Of a DNA stretch of 64,000 nt, positions 1 to 8,527 are shown piece after piece. The stretch is from Bartonella massiliensis. GTDB lineage: Bacteria > Pseudomonadota > Alphaproteobacteria > Rhizobiales > Rhizobiaceae. Under the pieces are notes generated by a model that saw nothing but the letters and a program-made list of their open reading frames with translations, was not told the DNA's origin and made no database searches. Position 1 is the first letter of the stretch; each line of letters opens with the position of its first letter. Both the position numbers and the translations under genes were made by a program. The DNA lies in NCBI RefSeq assembly GCF_902150025.1, contig NZ_CABFVS010000021.1:1-64000 (forward strand). The letters run 5' to 3'.

Positions 1-164
1 TTTTAGGAGGGTGGGTTTTTAGACATTTAAAATTTTATACTATTTCTGTAAAATACTCTCATTGAATATGTGGTGATAGAAGGTATATGCGTTTTCTTGA
101 CGTGTTAAGTGTTGTTAAAGTGCGTGTTGAATATTGAGAGAAAGGTTTGTTTCATAGAACCTTT

Positions 165-587
165 AGAAAAATAGAATGCCATCCAGTTGTCAATTCACGA
201 GCTTTTTTAAAGAGACATCTCTCAAAATGTACGTCACATCCATTTCACGACGATGTCCATGAATGGTATAATGGTAAAGCCTCCTGAAATAATATAAAAT
301 CCATTGAGCATTACCATCTTTGCGCTTGTGAAGGAGCAAGCCGGCGCCATCATACACTTTGCCAGCCTTTGAGTGTTGCAACAGACTTTGCATTGAGACG
401 GTTCATGAAAAGCCATTTTTGTTCCTTTCTTATACAAATTTTATCCACACGCTAATCCCGCTTGTGACGTGCAAGCGGAGAGGTTTTAATTGTTTCAAAA
501 TAAACAGATTTTAAATGAGAAAATCTTACGATATTTAAGACTCTCATTCAATATGTAAAAAAGTTAAATATCATTATAAATCAATAT
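165..587 (-). pseudogene. Integrase-arm repeat, copy A (decayed)
   Basis: Decayed copy of the window-wide integrase repeat, read on the minus strand. From right to left it carries the terminal AT motif, the GCTTG-N7-CAAGC hairpin, a ribosome-binding site, then arm-domain codons resembling those of the intact copy at 51736-52155 but broken by frameshifts. The left end still encodes a stretch like ARELTTGWHSIF. A P4-type integrase arm domain is recognised by comparison within the window. Confidence 0.75.
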
Positions 588-592
588 CTTGT

Positions 593-706
593 TCGTTTAA
601 TGAATCGCATGAGTGGTTAAAAGGGGGAATTGTGCGATACGAATTCGAGCTTTTGGCAGACGGGTATTGGCTGGATGAGCATGGATTGTGCATCTTCATC
701 TTTTGA
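593..706 (+). pseudogene. Orphan coding fragment of unknown origin
   Basis: A 37-codon open frame directly follows copy A. It has no start codon and ends at a TGA. Its translation contains RYEFELLADGYWLDEHG, which looks protein-like rather than random AT-rich translation, but I do not recognise the family. It may be the decayed 3' end of a gene lying left of the window. Confidence 0.2.
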
Positions 707-972
707 GAGCAGGGAGGAAGTAAAAGAGCTTTTCTTTCAGAAGAGATTGTTTCTCTTCGAGAAGGAGTTTTGACATGGTTCTATTAACTTGTTGTGCTCT
801 AAAATACTGTTCGTTAGTGATATAAAGGCTCAGATAAAACTTTATAGCATTTGGGATTTTTTTTATGAGAGTATGCGGTGAATATTAGCTTTCTCATAGA
901 GTTTTAAGGGGGTAGTGTTTCTCATGAAAAACAGAATGCTTTAAAAAGAAGACACTTATGCAGTATGCTTTT

Positions 973-1403
973 TCTTAAAAACATTTTTTAATGCGTCATA
1001 TCTATTTCGCGATGGTGCGCATGAATACTATAACGGTGAAGTTCTCTGCGCAAAAATATAAAACTCATTGGGCATTATCGCTTTTATGCTTAACACAAGT
1101 GCAATCCGGCATTCGTCATATATATTTTGCGAACTTTTAATATTGCGATAATTCTTGGCATGATAGAGCGTGAGGCTTTTGTGTTTTTGATGGTAAAGAC
1201 ACGAAAAACGTTTTTATAGGATCACGCTTCATATTATCGAGCCGAGAATTATATTCCCATTATTTATGAGCTATTTTTCTTGTGAGGGGCAAAAGATATA
1301 ATTTTGATTAATTAAATAGAAGAAGGCTTAACATGAAATAAACTTGCGGTATTTAAGAATTTTTTTCACTATATAACAATGTAATTATTATTATAAATCA
1401 ATG
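973..1403 (-). pseudogene. Integrase-arm repeat, copy B (heavily decayed)
   Basis: Second minus-strand copy, more diverged than copy A. It can be followed through the segment reading 'catgaatactataacgg', a cttttatgct segment matching the LHKRK codons of other copies, and the terminal motif ending in 'ttataaatcaatgc'. The hairpin region is largely lost. The sequence on to 1660 holds no other recognisable feature except the tyrC upstream region. Confidence 0.6.
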
Positions 1404-1660
1404 CATTATACGCTAGCAAGCAATAAAGTGAGACTTTTAAAGCTTGGTATTAAATTTTTCGTTATGTATTTTTTGTGTTTTCTAGGTAACGTGATCTGTT
1501 GTTCGTTTGCACAGGTGGTGATGGGTAAACTGCGCTATTCTTTATTCCTTAGTTGTAGTTTTTTAATGTTTTGTGCATAACTCTTGAACAAACAGACAAG
1601 GAAATTATGGTTTTTATAATTGTCTTTTTGCCATTTGCAAAGAATCTTTAAAGGTGAAAG

Positions 1661-2593
1661 ATGCCCCATATTCAATTTGAAAAAATAGCGCTCATAGGGA
1701 TTGGCTTGATTGGATCTTCTTTAGCAAGAGTGATTAAAAAGAAAAATCTTTCAGCTCAGATTTCTATTGCCACACGTCGTCAAGAAACACTGGAAAGAGC
1801 GCGCGAATTGGAACTTGGGGATTTTTATACAACGGATAATGCAAAGGCTGTTGAAGGTGCTGATCTGGTTATTATTTCCGTTCCTGTTGGGGCGAGTGCG
1901 GAGGTCGCAGAAACCATTCATAATCATTTAAAGCTAGGGGCGATTGTGAGTGATGTTGGTTCTACAAAAGAATTGGTTATCACAGAAATGGCACCTTTGT
2001 TGCCAAAAACAGTTCATTTTATTCCAGGGCATCCTATTGCTGGAACGGAATATTCGGGTCCGGATGCTGGTTTTGCTGATTTATTTATGAATCGCTGGTG
2101 TATTTTAACACCTTTTGCAGACAGTGATGCGGCGGCTGTAGCACGATTGACAGCGTTTTGGGAAACTTGTGGGGCGCGTGTCGAAAAGATGGAGCCTAAG
2201 CATCATGATCTTGTGTTGGCAATTGTTTCGCATTTGCCACATTTGATTGCGTATAATACCGTCGGGACAGCGAGTGATTTAGAAAAAGTAACAAACTCAG
2301 AAGTGATTGCTTATTCCGCTTCTGGTTTTCGTGATTTTACGCGCTTGGCATCTTCTGATCCCGTTATGTGGCGGGATATTTGTTTGCATAATAAAGAGGC
2401 TATTTTAGAGATGTTGGGGCGCTTTAGTGAAGGACTTGCTTTTTTAGAACAAGCAATTTGTGTAGGGGACGGTGAAACACTGTTTAATTTTTTTACTCGT
2501 ACGCGTGCTGTGCGTCGTAATATTATTGATGCAGGGCAGGAAATTGATGCCCCTGATTTTGGGCGGCATAGCGTTTCTAAAGAGGGAACATAA
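1661..2593 (+). CDS. tyrC: Prephenate/arogenate (cyclohexadienyl) dehydrogenase
   Basis: This cytoplasmic enzyme of tyrosine biosynthesis oxidatively decarboxylates prephenate or arogenate using NAD(P). The 310-residue protein has a Rossmann dinucleotide-binding motif GIGLIG at residues 13-18, a VIISVPVG strand near 70-77, and the family signature HPIAGTEYSG starting at His124. The all-alpha C-terminal dimerisation half follows. The length is normal for single-domain TyrA/TyrC proteins, and no ACT or chorismate mutase domain is fused. A separate chorismate mutase gene lies at 34120. The ATG start follows the purine-rich stretch 'aaaggtgaaag'. It stands alone between decayed DNA on both sides. 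Confidence 0.92.
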   Translation: MPHIQFEKIALIGIGLIGSSLARVIKKKNLSAQISIATRRQETLERARELELGDFYTTDNAKAVEGADLVIISVPVGASAEVAETIHNHLKLGAIVSDVGSTKELVITEMAPLLPKTVHFIPGHPIAGTEYSGPDAGFADLFMNRWCILTPFADSDAAAVARLTAFWETCGARVEKMEPKHHDLVLAIVSHLPHLIAYNTVGTASDLEKVTNSEVIAYSASGFRDFTRLASSDPVMWRDICLHNKEAILEMLGRFSEGLAFLEQAICVGDGETLFNFFTRTRAVRRNIIDAGQEIDAPDFGRHSVSKEGT

Positions 2594-3394
2594 GATAAGA
2601 GATTTTTGAATTTTGTGTTGTTATTTTGCTTAATTTTTATCATGCTTTTTGGTCGTAATATCTGTTTTTTTGACTGTTCGTTGTGATGAAGATACAGTTT
2701 AAGAGTCTTTAGGCTGATAAGGGGCACTTACCTTTCTCCCCTATCCTGGGCTCTCAAAAGGTTTTTGCCTCCTCATGAGCGGCGTTTGTTTTTTTTGGTG
2801 AAAAAAAACCGTATAAAGGAGAGCGAAGTTCATAAGGATATGCTCCCAGTTCAGTTTGTTTTATGATATTGTTTTGCTCATAAAACGTGTTCTTTTGTTG
2901 TTTCTTGCGCGTCAACATTTAAATTTCACACAATGGTATATTTGAAATAAATATTAAGATGATTGAGTGTATTTGTTTTTTTAGCTTTTGTATGCCAGTT
3001 TGAGGCTGGAGTATGCTATCTGTTTGATTTATCTTTTAACGTGGGAAAATAATTTCATTTGAGAACGATATAAAACAAGTAAAGGTAGAAATTCATTTCC
3101 GTCTATTCTTTTTCAATTTAAGCTTTTCAATGTGCAAAAGCATTTATGAGAATATTTTTGCTTTACATTTTTTTGCCTTCTTTTGTTATGTTTTTTATGC
3201 CAAAAAACGCTTCAAACAGAAGATATTTTATTGGTAAAATTTTTTGGCTTATTCTTTTCAGTTTTGGGATAGCGTGAGACTTGACCGCATGGATTATTGC
3301 CCCTTATATTAAAAAATGTTTGTTTTTAAAGTCTTGATGGTTTTTAGAAAGTGTGAGATAACTGAAAAAGGATGTTACCAGAAAGTATTGAGGT
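2594..3394. other. Long intergenic region without a recognisable gene
   Basis: About 800 bases of AT-rich DNA with no long open frame on either strand. There is a faint resemblance between 2620-2670 and the tyrC 3' end (shared 'gtcgtaatat'), too weak to call. A relatively GC-rich island at 2735-2790 is unexplained. No terminator hairpin with a T tract was seen after tyrC. Confidence 0.5.
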
Positions 3395-4243
3395 TTGTTA
3401 AAAAATATCTTTTGGTGGAGCTATCGTATTTTTGGTGATGCAATAAGTCATTACTGGCGTGATAATGGAAGTGCTTTTGCAAGTCATGTTGCGCTATCGG
3501 GGCTTTTAGCATTTTTTCCTTTCTTTATTTTTGGAACATCTTTTGCTCGTTTTCTCGGGGCTTTTACCTATACACCGCAAAAAATTAAAGCATTGGTGCA
3601 GTTATTGCCTGATGTTATTGCAGAGCCTTTATCTCAGGAAATTGTCCATGTTTTAACTCTTCATAAAGGAGGTGTGTTGACGCTTTCTGTTATTGGAGCG
3701 GCTTATTTTGCTTCTAATGGAATAGAGGCTTTGCGTACGGCTTTAAATAAAGCTTACCGAGTGGCCGACCGACGGAGTTTGTTGTTTTGTCGTTTTCAAA
3801 GTTTGTTTTTTGTGATCCTTGGAGCTTTTGGTCTTGTTGTGATGAGCTTTTTATTGATTTTAGCACCTTTGTTGATCAAAATTATGCAAAATCATTCTTT
3901 TTTTATGACTGAATATATTGGGATTATTCGTTTATGGCGTTATACAATTGCAGTGGTTGTTTTATTTATCAGTCTTTTGATTGTTCATAAATGGCTTCCA
4001 GCAGGGCAGCGGAAATTTATAGATATTTTACCAGGAATCGTGGTGACAATGTTTGTATGGTTTATGGCTTCTCTTGCTTTTGCGCAATATTTAACGATGT
4101 TTGATTATATTTCAACCTATGCGGGGTTGGCATCTATTATGGTTGCCATTATCTTTCTTTACATACTAAGTGCAATTTTTATTTTGGGGGGTGAAATAAA
4201 TGCTGCAATCATGTTTTATCGCAATTATTGGCAATCTCCTTGA
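3395..4243 (+). CDS. YihY/BrkB-family inner-membrane protein
   Basis: Integral membrane protein of 282 residues with about six hydrophobic segments (roughly residues 28-52, 92-110, 133-160, 180-202, 212-236, 245-268). The N-terminal YRIFGDAISHYWRDNGSAFASHVALSGLLAFFPF matches the family's start, with a polar dip before the first helix. Family members were once annotated as ribonuclease BN, which is wrong; their role remains unsettled (BrkB was linked to serum resistance in Bordetella). The start is a TTG preceded by 'gagg', because an upstream ATG at 3373 is closed by a stop. The downstream YaiI gene follows after 37 bases on the same strand. Confidence 0.85.
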   Translation: MLKNIFWWSYRIFGDAISHYWRDNGSAFASHVALSGLLAFFPFFIFGTSFARFLGAFTYTPQKIKALVQLLPDVIAEPLSQEIVHVLTLHKGGVLTLSVIGAAYFASNGIEALRTALNKAYRVADRRSLLFCRFQSLFFVILGAFGLVVMSFLLILAPLLIKIMQNHSFFMTEYIGIIRLWRYTIAVVVLFISLLIVHKWLPAGQRKFIDILPGIVVTMFVWFMASLAFAQYLTMFDYISTYAGLASIMVAIIFLYILSAIFILGGEINAAIMFYRNYWQSP

Positions 4244-4280
4244 TGAATGAAAAAACTGTCGATTGTATGAAAGCTAAAAG

Positions 4281-4757
4281 ATGGGGCAAGAAGTAAAACC
4301 AGCCATTACTTTGTTGGTTGATGCAGATGCTTGTCCTGTAAAAGCTGAAATTTATCGTGTGATGAATCGCTATCAGCTTAAAACATTTATTGTGGCAAAC
4401 CGTTTTCTTTCTCTCCCCTGCGAAGAGCTCATTGAAAGAATTATTGTTTCTTATGGGCTTGATAGGGCTGATGATTGGATTGTAGAACATGTGCATGAGG
4501 CGAGTATTGTGATAACCAGTGATATCCTTTTAGCTGCACGGGTTGTAAGGTCTGGGGGGTGTTGTCTTTCACCAACGGGGCGTATTTTTGATGCCAATTC
4601 AATCGGTCAAGCCTTAGTTATGCGCAATTTGATGGAAAATTTGCGAGAGCAGGGGCATATCACAGGAGGACCACGTCCTTTTTGTGGTAAAGATCGTTCT
4701 GCTTTTTTGTCAGCATTGGATTTGACAATCCAACGTTTAAAAAGACGCGGTTATTAG
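4281..4757 (+). CDS. YaiI/YqxD (DUF188) family protein
   Basis: A 158-residue cytoplasmic protein with the family's PIN-like N-terminus: LLVDADACPVK near residues 11-21, then IVANRF, and VEHVHEASIVITSDILLA near 69-87. Acidic residues at these spots are typical of nuclease-like folds, but no activity has been firmly established for the family. Its length is standard. It probably shares a transcript with the YihY-family gene upstream. It converges on tlpA, whose stop lies only 7 bases away. Confidence 0.88.
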   Translation: MGQEVKPAITLLVDADACPVKAEIYRVMNRYQLKTFIVANRFLSLPCEELIERIIVSYGLDRADDWIVEHVHEASIVITSDILLAARVVRSGGCCLSPTGRIFDANSIGQALVMRNLMENLREQGHITGGPRPFCGKDRSAFLSALDLTIQRLKRRGY

Positions 4758-4764
4758 ATTTAGG

Positions 4765-5463
4765 TTATTGTTCTTCTTTCATGACAGCTTTTATAAGTGC
4801 TTTAGCATCATCATTAGCCCATGGCGCTGCCCCATTATAAGAAGCAATGAGATAACCATTTTTATCAATGAGAAATGTGATGGGGAGTCCTAAAGCAAGT
4901 CCTTGTTTTCTCATATCGTTAAAGATATTCATGGTTTCATCGCGAAAGTAGGCTAAATTATCCGCATGAATATCTTGCAAAAATTGCTGAATTTTTTCAG
5001 GGGAAGCGGCTTTATCGATATTAATCGCTATGACATCGAAGTTTTCTCCACCCAATTCGCGTTTTAATTGCGCCAGTTCCGGCATTTCGGTGCGACAAGG
5101 CACGCACCAGATAGCCCATAGATTGATGAGTATCGGTTTGCCAGTAAAATCAGCCAGTGTATGATCTTTTCCTTGAATATCCTTAAAAGAAAGATTTTTC
5201 ATATCTAAGGGCTTATCAGTAAATCGCATGTGAGCAAAAAAGCCGGTTGCGGCTTTTTGAATTGCTATCATTTTTTTGTTTTGGATTTTTTCCGTGTTTT
5301 CTTTTGAAAGTGAGTTGGCAAAAGAAGAGGCACTCTTGTCATGATGACTTTTTATTGCGTATAAACTAAAACCAACTAAGATGATAGCAGCAAAAGAAGA
5401 TACTATGAAGATTTTCCGCTTTTTGTTTTTCTTCTGTGAGCTATTCAAACTTTGAGGAATCAT
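4765..5463 (-). CDS. tlpA: TlpA-family thiol:disulfide oxidoreductase
   Basis: Membrane-anchored periplasmic thioredoxin-like protein of 232 residues. A single signal-anchor helix lies at about 18-37 after a basic N-terminus, followed by a linker and a thioredoxin fold with the redox motif WCVPC (Cys120 and Cys123). A cis-Pro region, GLPITFLID, is near 197-205. In relatives such proteins reduce periplasmic disulfides, for instance in cytochrome c or oxidase maturation; the partner here is not evident. The gene diverges from argH with only about 35 bases between starts. This arrangement is conserved in Rhizobiales, so both promoters must overlap. Confidence 0.88.
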   Translation of the reverse strand: MIPQSLNSSQKKNKKRKIFIVSSFAAIILVGFSLYAIKSHHDKSASSFANSLSKENTEKIQNKKMIAIQKAATGFFAHMRFTDKPLDMKNLSFKDIQGKDHTLADFTGKPILINLWAIWCVPCRTEMPELAQLKRELGGENFDVIAINIDKAASPEKIQQFLQDIHADNLAYFRDETMNIFNDMRKQGLALGLPITFLIDKNGYLIASYNGAAPWANDDAKALIKAVMKEEQ

Positions 5464-5498
5464 GATTTTTATCCTTTTTATGGGTGTTTTTTAAAAAT

Positions 5499-6899
5499 AT
5501 GACAGATGAGAAGGTAAAGAACCAAATGTGGGGGGGGCGGTTTATCACAGGATCTGCTGCTGTGATGGAAGAAATTAACGCGTCAATTGATGTTGATCAA
5601 AAACTCTATCGGCAAGATATTGAAGGTTCGCTCTCTCATGCTGCGATGTTAGCGCAAACAAAGATTATTTTACAGTCTGATTATGAAAAAATTTCTCATG
5701 GTTTAAAAATTATTTTACAAGAAATTGAAGAGGGTACCTTTGTTTTTTCACAAAAGCTTGAAGATATTCATATGAATATTGAAGTGCGGCTTTATGAGTT
5801 GATTGGTCCGGTTGCTGGGCGTTTGCATACGGCACGTTCACGCAATGATCAAGTGGCTGTTGATTTGCGGTTATGGGTGCGTGAGGCATTGCAGAAAATA
5901 ACACAAGCTGTAAAGGAATTGATAAAGCAATTGCTTGCTCTTGCAGAACAACATGTCAATACCTTTATGCCAGGTTTTACGCATTTACAATTGGCTCAAC
6001 CCGTCACATTGGGCCATTATATGATGGCTTATGTTGAAATGTTTGGTCGCGATTTATCGCGGATGTGTGATGCCATTGAGCGAATGAATGAATCACCTTT
6101 GGGGGCTGCTGCTTTGGCAGGAACAAGTTTTCCAATTGATCGCTTTATGACAGCAAAAGCACTTGGGTTTCGGCAACCTACACGCAATTCAATTGATAGT
6201 GTTTCTGATCGTGATTTTGCATTGGAATTTTTAAGTGTTGGCGCTCTTTGTGCGATGCATCTTTCGCGGTTAGCAGAAGAAATCATTCTTTGGTCAAGTG
6301 AACAGTTTCGTTTTATTCGTTTGTCAGATGCCTTTTCAACGGGTTCATCGATTATGCCACAAAAGAGAAATCCTGATGCGGCAGAGTTGGTACGGGCCAA
6401 AGCAGGTCGATTGAATGGAGCGCTCATGGGATTATTAACGGTGATGAAAGGATTACCGCTTGCTTATTCAAAGGATATGCAAGAAGATAAAGAATATGTG
6501 TTTGATGCGGCTTTAAGTTTGGAATTATCATTAGCAGCAATGACAGGGATGATTGCTGATTTGGAAGTCAATAAAATAGCCATGAAACAAGCTGCGGATT
6601 TTGGGTATGCAACAGCTACAGATTTTGCTGATTGGCTTGTCCGTGAATTAGGGATTCCTTTTCGTGAAGCACATCACATGACAGGGCAAGCTGTAGCATT
6701 GGCAGAAAGAAAACAATGTCGCCTTCAGGATTTATCATTAGATGAACTTCAAGCAATTTGTCCTAATATCAATGCGACACTTTTTGATGTTTTGACTGTT
6801 GAAAAATCTGTTGAAAGTCGCAAAAGCTTTGGGGGAACAGCACCTTCAGAGGTCCTTTTGCAAATTACCTATTGGAAAAAGCGTCTTATGAGCGTTTGA
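5499..6899 (+). CDS. argH: Argininosuccinate lyase
   Basis: Catalyses the last step of arginine synthesis, cleaving argininosuccinate to arginine and fumarate. The cytoplasmic homotetramer belongs to the fumarase/aspartase superfamily. The superfamily signature [12 protein letters not shown] is intact near residue 280 and contains the catalytic Ser. The substrate-binding stretches [10 protein letters not shown] (near 112) and [14 protein letters not shown] (near 155) are also present. I chose the ATG at 5499 ([15 protein letters not shown], 466 residues) because WGGRF normally lies within the first 12 residues. An in-frame GTG at 5484 would add five residues. It is followed by the lptM-lysA pair. 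Confidence 0.95.
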   Translation: MTDEKVKNQMWGGRFITGSAAVMEEINASIDVDQKLYRQDIEGSLSHAAMLAQTKIILQSDYEKISHGLKIILQEIEEGTFVFSQKLEDIHMNIEVRLYELIGPVAGRLHTARSRNDQVAVDLRLWVREALQKITQAVKELIKQLLALAEQHVNTFMPGFTHLQLAQPVTLGHYMMAYVEMFGRDLSRMCDAIERMNESPLGAAALAGTSFPIDRFMTAKALGFRQPTRNSIDSVSDRDFALEFLSVGALCAMHLSRLAEEIILWSSEQFRFIRLSDAFSTGSSIMPQKRNPDAAELVRAKAGRLNGALMGLLTVMKGLPLAYSKDMQEDKEYVFDAALSLELSLAAMTGMIADLEVNKIAMKQAADFGYATATDFADWLVRELGIPFREAHHMTGQAVALAERKQCRLQDLSLDELQAICPNINATLFDVLTVEKSVESRKSFGGTAPSEVLLQITYWKKRLMSV

Positions 6900-6950
6900 G
6901 TGATTGTATTTTAAAGGTAAAAAGAGACCGAGATTAAGGAAAGAGGACAG

Positions 6951-7133
6951 ATGAAAATTATAGTAAAGGGGTTGATGATTGTCCTTTTTTTGGGCTTTTA
7001 TGTTGCTGGGTGTGGGCGTAAAGGGTCATTAGAGGCGCCTCCTCTTACAAGCGTGGAAAAGTCTATGCAGGGAACATCTGCTGCTAAAAATGAAAATGAT
7101 AAACCTTTTATTCTTGATCGTTTGATAAAGTAG
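6951..7133 (+). CDS. lptM: LptM-like small lipoprotein
   Basis: A 60-residue lipoprotein. The N-terminal hydrophobic signal peptide ends in the lipobox VAGC, with Cys21 as the predicted lipidation site, immediately followed by GRKGSLEAPP, the conserved C-G-x-K-G-x-L-x-x-P pattern of this family. In E. coli LptM assists maturation of the LPS translocon LptDE at the outer membrane. The position between argH and lysA is conserved across alphaproteobacteria. It is translated from 'aaagaggacag' upstream of the ATG, and lysA starts 9 bases after its stop. Confidence 0.85.
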   Translation: MKIIVKGLMIVLFLGFYVAGCGRKGSLEAPPLTSVEKSMQGTSAAKNENDKPFILDRLIK

Positions 7134-7142
7134 GAGGAAAAT

Positions 7143-8417
7143 ATGAATTTTTTCTCTTACCATCAAGGTATGCTTCATGCTGAAGGATGTTCGCTTACTG
7201 CTCTTGCGCAAGAGGTGGAGACACCTTTTTATTGTTATTCCGCCAATGCATTGGTCACTCATTTTAAGGACTATCAAAAGGCATTTCAAGGAATGCCTAG
7301 TCTGATTGCTTATGCGGTTAAAGCTAATTCTAATCAAGCTATTTTACGTCTTTTAGCGGCAAATGGAGCAGGGGCTGATGTGGTTTCAGAAGGTGAATTA
7401 CGGCGTGCCCTTGCTGTTGGTATTCCGGTGCATCGTATTGTTTATTCTGGTGTTGGTAAAACTGTGAGAGAGATAGATTTTGCTCTTTCTCAGGATATTT
7501 ATTGTTTTAATGTTGAATCAGAGCCAGAACTTGAACAATTATCGCAACGTGCTGTTGCACTGTCAAAAACAGCGCGTGTTTCATTGCGCATTAATCCAGA
7601 TGTTGATGCAAAGACTCATAAAAAAATTACAACAGGAAAATCTGAAAATAAATTTGGTATTCCATTGTTGTTGGCAAGAGAAGCTTATAAAAAAGCCGCC
7701 TCTTTACCTGGATTACAAGTTTGCGGTATCGATATGCATATTGGCAGTCAAATTTGTGATTTAAAGCCGTTTGAAGAGGCATTCCTTCTTATTGCAGAGT
7801 GTGTGCGCCAATTGTGGAGCGATGGTTATGCAATAACGCATATAGATATTGGTGGTGGACTTGGTATTGCTTATGGGTGTGAACCGCATACTATCCCTTC
7901 TCCTTTTGATTATGCCGCGTTGGTGAGGAAGTATATTGCTCCTTTAGGGATTAATATTGTTGTGGAGCCGGGGCGTAGCATTGTGGGGCAAGCGGGTGTA
8001 TTGGTAACCTCTGTTCTCTATTTAAAAAAGGGACAAGGGCGGAATTTTATTATTGTGGATGCGGCGATGAATGATCTGATGCGTCCAACGCTTTATGATG
8101 CTTGGCAGAATGTCGTCCTTGTGAAACAAGCAGAAAAAGACGCGTCCCTTATTCGTGCAGATATTGTGGGTTCCGTTTGTGAGACCGGTGATTATTTAGC
8201 ATTAGATCGCTGTTTGCCGATTTTGGCACCTGGGGATCTTTTGGCAATTACGCAAGCTGGGGCTTATGGTGCTGTGATGGCGAGTACTTATAATAGTCGA
8301 CTTTTGATCCCAGAAGTTCTCGTTCAAGATACGCGTTATGCGGTTATTCGTCCACGTCTTGATTATGTGCAATTGATAGAATGTGATCATATTCCGGATT
8401 GGATTGAACATTCTTAA
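7143..8417 (+). CDS. lysA: Diaminopimelate decarboxylase
   Basis: PLP-dependent fold-type III decarboxylase that converts meso-diaminopimelate to L-lysine. Residues visible in the 424-residue protein: the PLP Schiff-base lysine in YAVKANSN (Lys60), HIGSQI near 200, the phosphate-binding GGGLG near 237, EPGRS near 273, and the CETGD active-site motif near 345 that supplies the catalytic Cys from the neighbouring subunit. The start is preceded by a strong ribosome-binding site, 'aggagg'. It is co-transcribed with lptM and probably argH. Confidence 0.95.
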   Translation: MNFFSYHQGMLHAEGCSLTALAQEVETPFYCYSANALVTHFKDYQKAFQGMPSLIAYAVKANSNQAILRLLAANGAGADVVSEGELRRALAVGIPVHRIVYSGVGKTVREIDFALSQDIYCFNVESEPELEQLSQRAVALSKTARVSLRINPDVDAKTHKKITTGKSENKFGIPLLLAREAYKKAASLPGLQVCGIDMHIGSQICDLKPFEEAFLLIAECVRQLWSDGYAITHIDIGGGLGIAYGCEPHTIPSPFDYAALVRKYIAPLGINIVVEPGRSIVGQAGVLVTSVLYLKKGQGRNFIIVDAAMNDLMRPTLYDAWQNVVLVKQAEKDASLIRADIVGSVCETGDYLALDRCLPILAPGDLLAITQAGAYGAVMASTYNSRLLIPEVLVQDTRYAVIRPRLDYVQLIECDHIPDWIEHS

Positions 8418-8527
8418 ATGTTTTTGGTCTTATTTCTACTAAACTTTGATGAAACAATTTATTTTCTGGAAATTGTCTTGTATGGCTTTTATGATCTTAA
8501 TACACCACGGTAAAAGGGGAAAAATGC

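Noticed and set aside
2610-2680. Possible echo of the tyrC 3' end
   Set aside because: Only a ten-base block and loose similarity; in AT-rich DNA this is not convincing.
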